A DNA stretch of 64,000 nt, from assembly GCA_041739225.1 (NCBI GenBank), contig JBGSOG010000033.1:5666-69665 (forward strand), written 5' to 3'. This stretch comes from BOKV01 sp041739225. Lineage in GTDB: Bacteria > Pseudomonadota > Alphaproteobacteria > Rhizobiales > Rhizobiaceae. A model generated the notes under the pieces. It ran no database searches. It worked only from the letters and a program-made list of their open reading frames with translations, and was not told where the DNA came from. A program made the translations under genes and the position numbers. This document shows positions 50,396-60,027 of the stretch, in pieces; within the stretch, counting starts at the first letter, position 1, and the number at the start of each line of letters is the position of its first letter.

Positions 50396-51646
50396 CTATT
50401 TCGACAGGCGCAGTTTCTGGATATCGAACGCGATCTGCTGGAACGCGAGCTTCAATTCCTCACCATTGGAGGCCGAGAAATAATAATTGTTGCCGTTTTG
50501 CGCAGGCGTCGCACAGGCCCGCAGAGTTGCTTCGGCTGAAGATGGTGCTTCAAAACCGACAGCGTAAATCGTGATTCCATCCCGCTTCATTGCCTGACAA
50601 AGCTCGAGTGCAAAATCCGGTGACGACCAACGCGAGCCGCGTGGCGGATAAATCGTGTTGAATTCGCCATCTGTCATCAACAGTGCGACCTTGCGAACAT
50701 TTTTTTCATTGTACCGTGTTGGTTCGGAACGCGCCGGCCAGACGCTCTTCCATTTCGGCGAAAGCGTATAATAGCTCCAGGCTACGCCAAGGTGCCCTGC
50801 AGTTGCGCCATTCCCCGTAAATGCAGAAATGGTCGAGAGCAGTGGTGCCGGGTCGTTTGACAATGGGACAACCGACCGCGAGGGACCATAGTTCGCCTGC
50901 GCTTCCATTTTGCCATTCGCCGGGTTCGCATCCGAAAATTTTTCCCCGCCCCAACGCTCGGTAACAAAGGGCGACCTTGCGTTCTTGGATACGGCAGGGG
51001 CATATGTCCCGGCATTCACCGATGCCGAATACGGCACGACGCTGATGCGCATTTTATTGTCCACCGATGTCTCTGGCAGCAAAATATTGATCGCGTCGGC
51101 AGCGGCAATTTTCAGCGAGCCGAGCTTGTTGTTCTCGTTCATCGAGCCTGTCACATCCAGCATCATCGCCAGTTCCACGCTGGTGGCCGAGAATGTCGCT
51201 TCCGAACTTGCGCCCACATCAACCGATGGAACGCCCGCAAGTCCCATGAATGCCATTTTGAGGTCGGCCTTAACGTCGGCGGAAATGGTTCCCGTGTCCT
51301 CATCCGCTTCAAACTTGACGACACGTACGCCCTCCGCCTGCAAATTGCGGTTTTCCAGATTTGCAAAGAAGAAATCATCAAACGACTGGCGCAGCGCAGC
51401 ATCGTTTTTCATGCCTTTGGAAAAGTCGTTGCCCGCTGCCAGGATCGCCGCATCCAGCGCATCTTCAATGGCTGATTTTGTATGGACGATGCGGGAGTAG
51501 TCGATGGCCACGCCGGCACTCAGGCAGACCGCCATGGCACTGACACCAAGGACCACCGCAAACGTGCCACGCTCATCGCTTGCAAAGCGGCGGGCGATGT
51601 CTGCTGCAGATGTCCTGAGGGTTTTTACCCATTTCTGGAAATTCAT
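50396..51646 (-). CDS. TadG-like pilus-assembly protein with von Willebrand A domain
   Basis: A 416-residue protein. The N terminus has a membrane segment in DERGTFAVVLGVSAMAVCLSAGVAIDYSRI, the TadE/TadG-like prepilin pattern. A vWA domain follows with the metal-ion-dependent site DVTGSMNENNK (D-x-[TS]-x-S) near residue 165 and TDGEFNTI later. TadG-type proteins belong to the Flp/Tad pilus, but no tad or cpa genes are in the window, so it is an orphan copy. ATG 51646 (MNFQKWVKTL) chosen by family form. Confidence 0.86.
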   Translation of the reverse strand: MNFQKWVKTLRTSAADIARRFASDERGTFAVVLGVSAMAVCLSAGVAIDYSRIVHTKSAIEDALDAAILAAGNDFSKGMKNDAALRQSFDDFFFANLENRNLQAEGVRVVKFEADEDTGTISADVKADLKMAFMGLAGVPSVDVGASSEATFSATSVELAMMLDVTGSMNENNKLGSLKIAAADAINILLPETSVDNKMRISVVPYSASVNAGTYAPAVSKNARSPFVTERWGGEKFSDANPANGKMEAQANYGPSRSVVPLSNDPAPLLSTISAFTGNGATAGHLGVAWSYYTLSPKWKSVWPARSEPTRYNEKNVRKVALLMTDGEFNTIYPPRGSRWSSPDFALELCQAMKRDGITIYAVGFEAPSSAEATLRACATPAQNGNNYYFSASNGEELKLAFQQIAFDIQKLRLSK

Positions 51647-51939
51647 GGCGATGCTCCGACAAATCATTGTGTCGGATGTCTTGCATCAACCCTGCCAACC
51701 GGCGCTTCCAGATGAACAGACCGCAGATCGATCTGGCAAGCTATTGAACAATATGGGATCAACGAGCCAACTTGGTTACCAAAGCATGAACTGCGGCTTT
51801 CAATCCGCCACGACGTTGTTTACATTCTGTAAATGTGGGCTGGAGGCGTTTCGCTTTGGCACACTGCGGCTGACACAGGTTCTGTTTTTTGTCGTTATTG
51901 ATACAGTTCCGTGGGAGAAGCCAGCCCATGGAAAGATGA

Positions 51940-52137
51940 CTAAAAGTCGATGGCTATTCCCTTTTTTTCCCAGTCGCCAAACCGCACTGGCTCGGGGCCG
52001 TCACGCCCGCCGACCTCTTTTGCGATTGGCGCAGCTTTACCCTCTTCCTTTCGCCGCGCTTCAGCTTCAGCCAAAGCACGTATTGCAGCTTCAGGAAGTA
52101 CCCGGGGATGGGCCGCGCCATTGGCAATCTCGGTCAT
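51940..52137 (-). CDS. DUF1674 protein, SdhAF4-like succinate dehydrogenase assembly factor
   Basis: A 65-residue protein ending in KEVGGRDGPEPVRFGDWEKK then GIAIDF, the DUF1674 signature shared with mitochondrial SdhAF4/Sdh8, which protects flavinylated SdhA from oxidants before it joins SdhB. No sdh genes are near. GGAG precedes ATG 52137. It is the shortest well-recognised gene here and lies in an otherwise empty 0.6-kb stretch; between 51647 and 51939 I see only an inverted repeat CCGACA/TGTCGG at 51656-51675. Confidence 0.9.
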   Translation of the reverse strand: MTEIANGAAHPRVLPEAAIRALAEAEARRKEEGKAAPIAKEVGGRDGPEPVRFGDWEKKGIAIDF

Positions 52138-52283
52138 GGTATTGTTCTCCGCTTGAACCTGACACAGGCAATGCCCATCCTGTGGCGCAATGAAGTATGC
52201 GCTTTGTGCAGAGCCTGTGTTATAGGCGGCGCGGCACAAAAGCAAAGCCACGCGAACAGCCGCAAGACCGGCAGGAGACCATG

Positions 52284-53306
52284 ATGAACCTCATTCGTAC
52301 CGCAATGTTGCTGGCAGCAATGACTGCCCTGTTCATGGCGGTCGGCTATGCCGTGGGTGGTCAGGCGGGCATGTTCATTGCTTTTCTGGTTGCGGCTGCC
52401 ATGAACCTTTTCAGCTACGGGAATGCTGACAAGATGGTGCTTTCAATGCACCACGCAGTTGAGGTCGGCCCCCAGAATGCGCCCGAATTCCATGAAATTG
52501 TTCGCCGCCTTTCGCAGGAGGCAAACCTGCCGATGCCGCGCACCTACATCATCGATTCAGCGCAGCCAAATGCGTTCGCCACCGGTCGCAACCCGCAGAA
52601 TTCGGCTGTCGCCGCAACCACCGGCCTGCTTGAAACATTGACGCCGCAAGAAGTTGCCGGTGTCATGGCGCATGAATTGGCGCACATTGCCAACCGCGAC
52701 ACGCTGACAATGACCGTCACAGCTACCCTTGCCGGTGCGATCTCGATGCTGGGCAATTTTGCCTTCTTCACCGGGGGAAACCGTCAAAACAATCCCCTGG
52801 GCGGCTTGGGTACCCTCCTCGCTGTATTGATTGCGCCGTTTGCGGCCGCCATTGTTCAAATGGCGATCAGCCGTACCCGCGAATACTCGGCTGACAGACT
52901 GGGAGCACAAATCTGCGGCCAGCCACTTTGGCTGGCCTCGGCATTGGAAAAAATAGCCATTGCCAGCGGGCGCATCCCCAATTTTCTGGCAGAGAGAAAC
53001 CCGGCAACTGCGCACATGTTCATCATCAATCCGCTCGGCCAGCATGCCCGCGACAGCCTGTTTTCAACCCATCCCGACACCGGCAACCGCATCGCGGCCT
53101 TGCATGACCTGGCTGCACAAATGCGCCAATCGGCGGAAACAATGGACGAAGCAGTTGAAAGCGGGCCGGCTCGCGACGATCTGCAAGCAAATTCCCAAGG
53201 TCCTTGGGGAGATGCTCCTGCCAGCGAACGGCCAAAGCCTGAAAAGAGCGGCAAGCAATGGGGTCGTGGCCCGGACGATCAAGCAAAGAACGGTCCTTGG
53301 TCGTGA
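52284..53306 (+). CDS. htpX: HtpX zinc metalloprotease
   Basis: A 340-residue inner-membrane M48 protease: two N-terminal helices, YGNADKMVLSMHHAVEV, zinc motif VMAHELAHIANRDTL near 130, REYSADRLGAQI for the third ligand, and the STHPDTGNRIAAL tail. HtpX degrades misfolded membrane proteins and is a heat-shock protein in many bacteria. AGGAG stands 6 nt before ATG 52284 and 3 nt before ATG 52281, so the second is preferred. The C-terminal 50 residues are proline/glycine-rich, without a known motif. Confidence 0.94.
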   Translation: MNLIRTAMLLAAMTALFMAVGYAVGGQAGMFIAFLVAAAMNLFSYGNADKMVLSMHHAVEVGPQNAPEFHEIVRRLSQEANLPMPRTYIIDSAQPNAFATGRNPQNSAVAATTGLLETLTPQEVAGVMAHELAHIANRDTLTMTVTATLAGAISMLGNFAFFTGGNRQNNPLGGLGTLLAVLIAPFAAAIVQMAISRTREYSADRLGAQICGQPLWLASALEKIAIASGRIPNFLAERNPATAHMFIINPLGQHARDSLFSTHPDTGNRIAALHDLAAQMRQSAETMDEAVESGPARDDLQANSQGPWGDAPASERPKPEKSGKQWGRGPDDQAKNGPWS

Positions 53307-53342
53307 CCTTTAAACACCCGAACAAATGAGATTCATGCCCGC

Positions 53343-54707
53343 ATGACAAGACCCAATGAGTACCGACCGGCGCTGAAAGAACGCGTTGGCCTTGCGGCCA
53401 GGAAATCAGCCGCTTTGCTGATCGGTGCGGTGATTGACGACCAGCGCAGCCTCGACAAATTGACCGCTGATGAAACCGGACTTGCCGCGCTCAGATTGCT
53501 TCCAGCCCATGACCGGGCATTGGCAAGGGCCATCGCGACCACGGCGCTGCGTCGGCGCGGCGAGATCGGACAGGCGCTTGACGCGATGCTCGATCGCAAG
53601 CCGCCGCAAAAGGCCCGCCATCTGCTGCACACTTTGCATGCGGCGGCGGCACAAATCCTGTTCATGCATGTGCCGGACAGCGCGGCTGTCGATCTTGCCG
53701 TAACTGCAATATCCGAGGACGGGCGAACGCAACGCTTCGCTGCCATGACCAATGCCGTTTTGCGACGGCTCGCCCGCGAAAAAGAAGCGCTTTCGCTCGA
53801 TCGGGGTGCAAAGGGCGTCTTTCCGAAATGGCTGGCTGACGCTTTGCGAACCGACCACGGCAAGGAAAACGCCGACGCCATTGCCGCCGCCATCCTTGAC
53901 GAACCTTCGATCGACCTTACCCTGTCGCCCGCACTGCCTCAAAGCGGGCGCATTGCATTGGTCGAAGAGCTGGGTGCAACTGTATTGCCGACGGGGTCTG
54001 TGCGCTTGACCGCCGAGACGCCGGTTCGCCAGCTACCGGGATATACCGAAGGCGCGTGGTGGGTGCAGGATGCGGCTTCGGCCATTCCGGCAAGATTGCT
54101 TGGCGATGTAAAAGGACTTTCCGTCGCTGATCTGTGTGCTGCCCCCGGCGGCAAGACCGCACAATTGGCTGCAGCGGGCGGGCGTGTGATCGCCGTCGAC
54201 CAATCAGGTCAGCGGCTGAAACGGCTCAACGAAAACCTGTCCCGGCTGAAACTGTCTGCGCAAACTGTCGAGGCGGATATCCTGCAATGGCAGCCGGGGC
54301 AGCTGTTCGATGCAATTCTCATTGATGCCCCGTGTTCGTCGACCGGTACCTTGCGTCGCCACCCGGACATCATCTGGAGCAAGAGCCCGCAGGACGTCGC
54401 GGTTTTGGCGGGTTTGCAAGAGCAGATGATCCGCAAGGCAGCACTTTGGCTCAAGCCTGGCGGTACGCTGGTTTACTCAAACTGCTCAGTGTTGAAGCAG
54501 GAAGGCGAAGACATACTGGCAAGGCTTGTCGCAGCTCCACAAGGGTTGGTGCCATTCCCGGTCAAGCCCGGCGAAATCCCCGGCATTGACGGTCTGATCA
54601 ACGGACAGGGGGCACTGCGGACATTGCCAAGCCATTGGCCAAACCGGGAGAATCCGCGATTGGCAGGACTTGACGGTTTTTTTGCCTGCCGTTTCACAGC
54701 TGCCTGA
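53343..54707 (+). CDS. rsmB: RsmB-type 16S rRNA (cytosine-C5) methyltransferase
   Basis: A 454-residue enzyme with an N-terminal NusB-like RNA-binding domain (about 1-150) and a SAM domain: LCAAPGGKTAQLAAAGGRVIAVD, DAPCSSTGTLRRHPDIIWSK with the catalytic release cysteine, and YSNCSVLKQEGEDI with the nucleophilic cysteine. RsmB methylates C967 of 16S rRNA. It is 36 nt after htpX and precedes a heparinase-like gene, an order conserved in rhizobia. No Fmt is visible here. Confidence 0.92.
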   Translation: MTRPNEYRPALKERVGLAARKSAALLIGAVIDDQRSLDKLTADETGLAALRLLPAHDRALARAIATTALRRRGEIGQALDAMLDRKPPQKARHLLHTLHAAAAQILFMHVPDSAAVDLAVTAISEDGRTQRFAAMTNAVLRRLAREKEALSLDRGAKGVFPKWLADALRTDHGKENADAIAAAILDEPSIDLTLSPALPQSGRIALVEELGATVLPTGSVRLTAETPVRQLPGYTEGAWWVQDAASAIPARLLGDVKGLSVADLCAAPGGKTAQLAAAGGRVIAVDQSGQRLKRLNENLSRLKLSAQTVEADILQWQPGQLFDAILIDAPCSSTGTLRRHPDIIWSKSPQDVAVLAGLQEQMIRKAALWLKPGGTLVYSNCSVLKQEGEDILARLVAAPQGLVPFPVKPGEIPGIDGLINGQGALRTLPSHWPNRENPRLAGLDGFFACRFTAA

Positions 54708-54781
54708 ATACATGGTCATGCCTTGCCTCAATGGCTGGGGCATGATTCAAGGACATCAGGGCCAAGTGAGGAAGCAACAAG

Positions 54782-56461
54782 ATGGCAATGACCGGCAGGC
54801 CCGGAAAATTGACAGACACACTGTCCAGGGCCTGGCGTCGGCTGCGCCGCAGGTTTGGCGGCAACGGCAACGCTCATTTGCGCGTCGGCGGGCCATCACC
54901 CGAGCGGCTTTTGCTGGCACCACCTGATCTTTTCACACCAGACCCTACCGTGGCCCAGGAAATATATGCCGGCATTTTCCACTTCGCCGGCAAGTCTGTT
55001 GATTGTGCGGGAATCAGCCCGTTTTTGGTCGATCCACCTTCTGCCCAATGGGCCGGTGAGTTGCATTCCTTTACCTGGCTGCACCACCTTGCGGCCTCGG
55101 GCGGGCCGCTGTCTGCGACCAATGCCCAGGCTTTCGTCAAGGATTGGGTCAAGTCCAATCCCCGGCCGGACAATTCGCCTGCATGGCAACCGCAGGCAAC
55201 CTCAATGCGGCTGATTTCATGGATATGCCACTCGCCGCTCATAGTCGAAAAGATTGATCCCGATACTTACCGGGCGCTCTTGAAGTCGATCGGCTACCAG
55301 ATCCGCTATTTGCGCGCGATTTTCAGTTCATTGCCCGACGGACTGCCCCGCTTGTTGTGCCTTACCGCCTTGGCCTACGCAGAAATTTGCGTCAGTTGGC
55401 AAAAGAAGCAGCCCCGCACAGCCCAGCGGGCACTTGATACGGAGATCGTGCGGCAAATCCTTGCTGATGGCTCACACGTATCACGAAATCCGGCGATCAA
55501 TTGCGATCTGCTCGCGTTGTTTCTTCCCCTTCGGCAAACCCTGGTTCGCGTCGGGGTTTCCCCATCACCTGAGATGCTTTCGGCAATTGACCGGATGATG
55601 CCGACCCTGCGGTTTTTCCGGCTTGGCGACGGCACAATCTGCCGGTTCAATGGAGCGGGCGCAACACCGCACGATTTGATTGCAACCCTTCTGCGCTACG
55701 ATGATGTCCTGGGCGCCACCCCGCAGACATTGCCTTATGGCGGCTATTGCCGACTCGAAGCCAGCGGCACAATCTTGCTTGCCGACATCGGCAAGGCACC
55801 GGCAGGCGACTATTCCGTAATGGCACACGCCGGTACGCTCGCATTTGAAATGACTTCGGGTGATGCCCCCCTGATCGTGAACTGTGGCCAGCCGCTTGCA
55901 GCCAACCGGCAACAGGCATTGGCGTCGCGCAGCACGGCAGCTCATTCCACCGCCGTGCTCAACGACATGTCGAGCAGCCGGTTTGAACAAACCGGCATCG
56001 GAGGTGATTCTCGCCTGCTGCCTGGCCCTACGCACGTTTCCGTCAATTTGCTCGACGGAGATGCGGGGCGCAAGCTCATCGCCAGCCATGACGGTTACGG
56101 AAAAATTTTTGGCCTGGTCCATGAAAGGCAGTTGGAATTGCCGCCCGATGGCCGCTCGCTTTCAGGCCGTGATAGTTTTACACACCTGCGCAACAACTCC
56201 CTTCCCGGCAACATCGCTCTGGCCCTGCGTTTTCACCTTCACCCCAGCGTCAGGATTTTGGAATCGGAGCACGTGAACACACTGCGTTTGCGCTTGCGCA
56301 ATGGCGATGAGTGGCTGTTTGGCTGCGAAGAAGTCACACCGCTGCTGGAAGAAAGTGTTTTTTTCGCCGGACCGGAAGGCCCGAGGCGAACAGCCCAGAT
56401 TGTGTTGCGCGGCAAAGTCGCGGAATTGAACAACGTCTCTTGGTCGATGCACCGCGTTTGA
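54782..56461 (+). CDS. Heparinase II/III-like protein
   Basis: A 559-residue protein with the heparinase II/III toroid pattern (alpha-helical N-terminal part to about 280, then beta-sheet part with FRLGDGTICRFNGAG and YGGYCRLEASGTILLADIG). It has no signal peptide I can call, only a basic N terminus. Between rsmB and purH it is a conserved housekeeping neighbour in rhizobia, so it is not necessarily a polysaccharide lyase; the substrate is unknown. Confidence 0.82.
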   Translation: MAMTGRPGKLTDTLSRAWRRLRRRFGGNGNAHLRVGGPSPERLLLAPPDLFTPDPTVAQEIYAGIFHFAGKSVDCAGISPFLVDPPSAQWAGELHSFTWLHHLAASGGPLSATNAQAFVKDWVKSNPRPDNSPAWQPQATSMRLISWICHSPLIVEKIDPDTYRALLKSIGYQIRYLRAIFSSLPDGLPRLLCLTALAYAEICVSWQKKQPRTAQRALDTEIVRQILADGSHVSRNPAINCDLLALFLPLRQTLVRVGVSPSPEMLSAIDRMMPTLRFFRLGDGTICRFNGAGATPHDLIATLLRYDDVLGATPQTLPYGGYCRLEASGTILLADIGKAPAGDYSVMAHAGTLAFEMTSGDAPLIVNCGQPLAANRQQALASRSTAAHSTAVLNDMSSSRFEQTGIGGDSRLLPGPTHVSVNLLDGDAGRKLIASHDGYGKIFGLVHERQLELPPDGRSLSGRDSFTHLRNNSLPGNIALALRFHLHPSVRILESEHVNTLRLRLRNGDEWLFGCEEVTPLLEESVFFAGPEGPRRTAQIVLRGKVAELNNVSWSMHRV

Positions 56462-56555
56462 AGCCTCTCAATCACAAGGGGATACGGGCATCTGCCGCAT
56501 GGGCTTTGGCGCATTGCCCTGCTATGCGGCTGTTTGTTGCAATGGAGTTTTTGCC

Positions 56556-58172
56556 ATGGCCATCCCAGCCAGTGTCTTTTCCCCTCCGGACCTCGTTCCC
56601 GTGCGCCGAGCGCTCATTTCGGTGTCCGACAAATCCGGCATCGTCGAGTTCGCGTTGGCGATTGCAGAAATGGGGGTCGAAATCGTTTCAACCGGGGGAA
56701 CTGCCGCTGCGCTCGGCACGGCCGGCGTGGCAGTACGCGATGTTTCGGATCTGACCGGCTTTCCGGAAATCATGGACGGCCGGGTCAAGACATTGCATCC
56801 GGGCGTGCATGGCGGCCTGTTGGCAATCCGCAACGACCCCGCCCATGCCGAGGCCATGGCCGCACACGGCATCGCACCGATCGATCTTGCAGTAATCAGC
56901 CTTTATCCCTTTGAAAGCGTTGCAGCGTCCGGCGCAACATACCAGCACATCATTGAAAATATCGACATCGGCGGACCAGCAATGATCCGGGCAGCGGCCA
57001 AAAACCATGCGCATGTGGCAATTGCCACCGACCCGGATGACTATGCTGAAATCCTGGCGGCACTCAAAGCCAATGCCGGATCAACGCCGCTGGCTCTTCG
57101 CAAGCAACTTTCCGCACGCGCCTTCGCCCGCACAGCTGCCTACGACGCTGCAATTTCTCGCTGGTTTGCCGGCCAACTTGAGATAGCTGCACCCCGGTAT
57201 TTTTCACTCGGCGGAAAACTGCAGGAAGAATTGCGTTATGGCGAAAATCCGCACCAGCACGCCGCACTTTATCGCACCGGCGACAACCGGCCCGGCATTG
57301 CTTCGGCAAAAATGTTGCAGGGCAAGCAATTATCCTGGAACAATTTCAACGATGCCAATGCTGCCTTTGAGCTCGCAAGCGAATTTGATGCCGCTGAAAC
57401 TGCAGCGGTCGCCATCATCAAGCACGCCAATCCGTGCGGTGTCGCCACAGGCGCGTCGTTGATCGAAGCCTGGCAAGCTGCACTTTCGTGCGATCCGGTA
57501 TCTGCCTTTGGTGGTGTCATTGCCCTCAACCGGACACTGGACGGACCGACCGCCGAGGCGATTGCACAAATATTTTCCGAGGTCATCATCGCACCAGCGA
57601 TCTCGCCCGAAGCCCGCGAAATCCTCAAGGCAAAGAAAAACCTGCGGGTACTGGAAACCGGCGCCATGGCCGACCCGGCTGCATCCGGCATTGATGTGCG
57701 GACCATCGCCGGCGGTTTCCTGTTGCAGTCACGCGACAATGGCCGGATTGCCACCACAAGCCTTCGCACGGTTACCAAGCGCCAACCCACAGCTACTGAA
57801 ATGACCGATTTGCTGTTCGCGTTTCGCGTTGCCAAGCATGTAAAATCAAACGCGATTGTCTATGCCCGCAATGGCGCAACCGTTGGCATTGGCGCCGGGC
57901 AAATGAGCCGTGTCGATTCATCGCACATCGCGGTTCGCAAAGCGGTCGATGCAGCACAGGCTGCCGGATGGAGCGAGCCGGGAACCAAAGACAGCGTGGT
58001 TGCTTCCGACGCGTTTTTTCCATTTGCCGACGGACTGGTATCTGCAATTGAGGCTGGAGCCACAGCTGTCATACAGCCCGGTGGCTCCATGCGCGATGAC
58101 GAAGTCATCAAGGCGGCTGACGAGGCCGGCATCTCCATGGTTTTCACCGGCTTGCGCCATTTCCGCCATTGA
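56556..58172 (+). CDS. purH: Bifunctional AICAR transformylase/IMP cyclohydrolase
   Basis: The 538-residue enzyme carries out the last two steps of IMP synthesis. N-terminal MGS-like cyclohydrolase domain: ALISVSDKSGIVEFA, STGGTAAAL and DGRVKTLHPGVHGGLL; C-terminal transformylase with LRYGENPHQHAALYR and the catalytic lysine-histidine in IIKHANPCGVA, and GAGQMSRVDSSHIA. ATG 56556 has GGAG 8 nt upstream. It converges with an MFS gene. Confidence 0.97.
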   Translation: MAIPASVFSPPDLVPVRRALISVSDKSGIVEFALAIAEMGVEIVSTGGTAAALGTAGVAVRDVSDLTGFPEIMDGRVKTLHPGVHGGLLAIRNDPAHAEAMAAHGIAPIDLAVISLYPFESVAASGATYQHIIENIDIGGPAMIRAAAKNHAHVAIATDPDDYAEILAALKANAGSTPLALRKQLSARAFARTAAYDAAISRWFAGQLEIAAPRYFSLGGKLQEELRYGENPHQHAALYRTGDNRPGIASAKMLQGKQLSWNNFNDANAAFELASEFDAAETAAVAIIKHANPCGVATGASLIEAWQAALSCDPVSAFGGVIALNRTLDGPTAEAIAQIFSEVIIAPAISPEAREILKAKKNLRVLETGAMADPAASGIDVRTIAGGFLLQSRDNGRIATTSLRTVTKRQPTATEMTDLLFAFRVAKHVKSNAIVYARNGATVGIGAGQMSRVDSSHIAVRKAVDAAQAAGWSEPGTKDSVVASDAFFPFADGLVSAIEAGATAVIQPGGSMRDDEVIKAADEAGISMVFTGLRHFRH

Positions 58173-58181
58173 GATTGCAGA

Positions 58182-59594
58182 TCAATCACTTTGCCTGGGT
58201 TGGTGCGCCGGATATGGCGTTGTCAAAAGAATGGCGAGACCAGCGACGAAGAAAATCAGGATCATCGCCATGCCGGCCCGTGCGTTGCCACTCAAGTCGG
58301 TGACCACTGCCACGCTGAGCGGCGCCAGAAAGCTGGTTGCCCTGCCTGCCAGCGCGTAAATCCCGAAATAGCGTCCGGTTTCATGCGTGGCAACGCTTCG
58401 CGCCATATAGGCCCGCGAAGACGCTTGCACCGGGCCAAACACCAGGCCGATCAGCAAGCCGAAAGCCACATAGGCTTTTTCTGCGCCCGTGCCGAAAAGT
58501 CCGCCCGGATCCTCTGTGCCGAAGGTCATCAGTCCAAACAGCGTGTAGCCGGGCCCGGTGGAAATGATGCCGATCGTTGCGATCAGCAAGGCAATGATCG
58601 AAGCCACAACCACCCATTTGGACCCGCGGCGCGTATCCAGCCTGCCACCCCAGATCGAGCCTCCGATAGCGGTGATGTTGAGAATGATGCCGTAAATGCC
58701 AAGCTCGATGATCGACCAGCCGAACATGCCGGCGGCGAATCCGCCGCCCAGTGCCAAAAGCGCGCCCACGCCGTCCTGATAGATCATCCGGGCGATCAGA
58801 AACCGTACCAAACCGGCGCGACGGCGCAGCTCGCCCAACGTTTCGCGCAGTTCTGACAACCCGCGCCGGACGGCTTCGCCCATCGGTCTGCGCGTCCCCG
58901 GATCGGGCGTGAAGAAAAACATCGGCAATATGAAAATGAAATACCAGATTGCCGACAGAGGTCCGGTGACGCGGGCATCTTGACCCTCGGCCTGCGAAAG
59001 CCCGAACAGCGGATCAATGCCGATGAGGGTCTTTCCGCTGGTGGCGCTTCCCGCCAGCAGGGTCAGGACAACAATGAGAACAATCATTCCACCCAGATAG
59101 CCAAGCCCCCATGCGGTGTTGGAGACCTGGCCAATTTGCTGGTTGTTGACGAGGCGTGGCAGCATCGAATCATTGAATACCGACGAAAACTCCGCAGCCA
59201 CTGCCGCAATAGTGTAGGCAAACAAAATCCAGAACACGCTTGAGCCGGGGGCCGCATTCCAAAGGTAGAAAAGACCGGCAATCTTGATCACGGCAAACGC
59301 TGCAATCCAGGGTTTGCGCGGGCCGCTCTGGTCGGCAATGGAGCCCAGAATGGGCGCCAGAACCGCCATGAAAAGGCCTCCGATGGCAATGGCATAGCCC
59401 CATGCTGCCTGACCGGCGACAGGATCAGGATTGCCGTTTGCATCGAGCACCATGCGGGAAATGAAATACGGCCCGAAAATGAACGTTGTCACCACGGTGA
59501 AAAACGGCTGTGCCGCCCAGTCAAACATCATCCAGCCCCATATACCCTTGCGGTTGGGTGTCAGCCCCTGTTCGACTTCGCTTGGCATGGCCAT
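58182..59594 (-). CDS. MFS transporter (UMF1 family)
   Basis: A 470-residue, 12-helix major-facilitator protein. The N-terminal WGWMMFDWAAQPFFTVVTTFIFGPYF is the UMF1-family (Vacuole effluxer Atg22-like) signature, with DQSGPRKPWIAAFAVIK as the loop 2-3 motif. Substrate unknown. ATG 59594 was chosen (GGGGGA at close spacing); ATG 59588 is a near alternative. It converges with purH, 9 nt apart. Confidence 0.88.
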   Translation of the reverse strand: MAMPSEVEQGLTPNRKGIWGWMMFDWAAQPFFTVVTTFIFGPYFISRMVLDANGNPDPVAGQAAWGYAIAIGGLFMAVLAPILGSIADQSGPRKPWIAAFAVIKIAGLFYLWNAAPGSSVFWILFAYTIAAVAAEFSSVFNDSMLPRLVNNQQIGQVSNTAWGLGYLGGMIVLIVVLTLLAGSATSGKTLIGIDPLFGLSQAEGQDARVTGPLSAIWYFIFILPMFFFTPDPGTRRPMGEAVRRGLSELRETLGELRRRAGLVRFLIARMIYQDGVGALLALGGGFAAGMFGWSIIELGIYGIILNITAIGGSIWGGRLDTRRGSKWVVVASIIALLIATIGIISTGPGYTLFGLMTFGTEDPGGLFGTGAEKAYVAFGLLIGLVFGPVQASSRAYMARSVATHETGRYFGIYALAGRATSFLAPLSVAVVTDLSGNARAGMAMILIFFVAGLAILLTTPYPAHQPRQSD

Positions 59595-59766
59595 GGTGTT
59601 CCCCCGTTTGATGCCAACATGGCACGTGAATGCCTTGGACACCAGATGCCGTCATCCAGGCTCCAGCGCTATCGCCCGGATGTGACAGGGCCATTTCAGT
59701 GCAATTGAACGATGGCGCAATGAACCCTGAATCGGTATGGAAAGTTGAAAAGTCCGGAGGCGATCC

Positions 59767-60027
59767 ATGACCAGTCGGCATAAATCTCCAGACGAGGATG
59801 ATGCTGTCCGTGAAGCGCGGCGCATTCTCGAGCGTGTCGAACGCGACAGCGAAACAATTGGCACATCTTCCCTGGCGCGCAGCGTGGAAAAAGCCAAGGG
59901 CCATTTTTCAGGCACAGACGGGGAAGACGCAATTGAACGCTGGGGCAAACGGATCGGTCGCGGTTTGAGCCTCGTCGCATTCATTGCATTGGCGGTGTGG
60001 TTGGTCAATTTCCTGGGGCGGCCATGA
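59767..60027 (+). CDS. Small alphaproteobacterial membrane protein
   Basis: An 86-residue protein with a charged helix-rich N terminus (EDDAVREARRILERVERDSETIG) and a single C-terminal membrane helix (GLSLVAFIALAVWLVNFL). This is a recurrent hypothetical family in alphaproteobacteria; function unknown. It overlaps the pdxY-like gene by four bases (ATGA), so the two are translated together. GGAGG lies before the ATG. Confidence 0.7.
   Translation: MTSRHKSPDEDDAVREARRILERVERDSETIGTSSLARSVEKAKGHFSGTDGEDAIERWGKRIGRGLSLVAFIALAVWLVNFLGRP

Noticed and set aside
56462..56555. ZTP (pfl) riboswitch before purH
   Set aside because: A CCGCATGGGC stretch resembles part of the consensus, but the other conserved segments and the pseudoknot are not seen, and only 94 nt are available.
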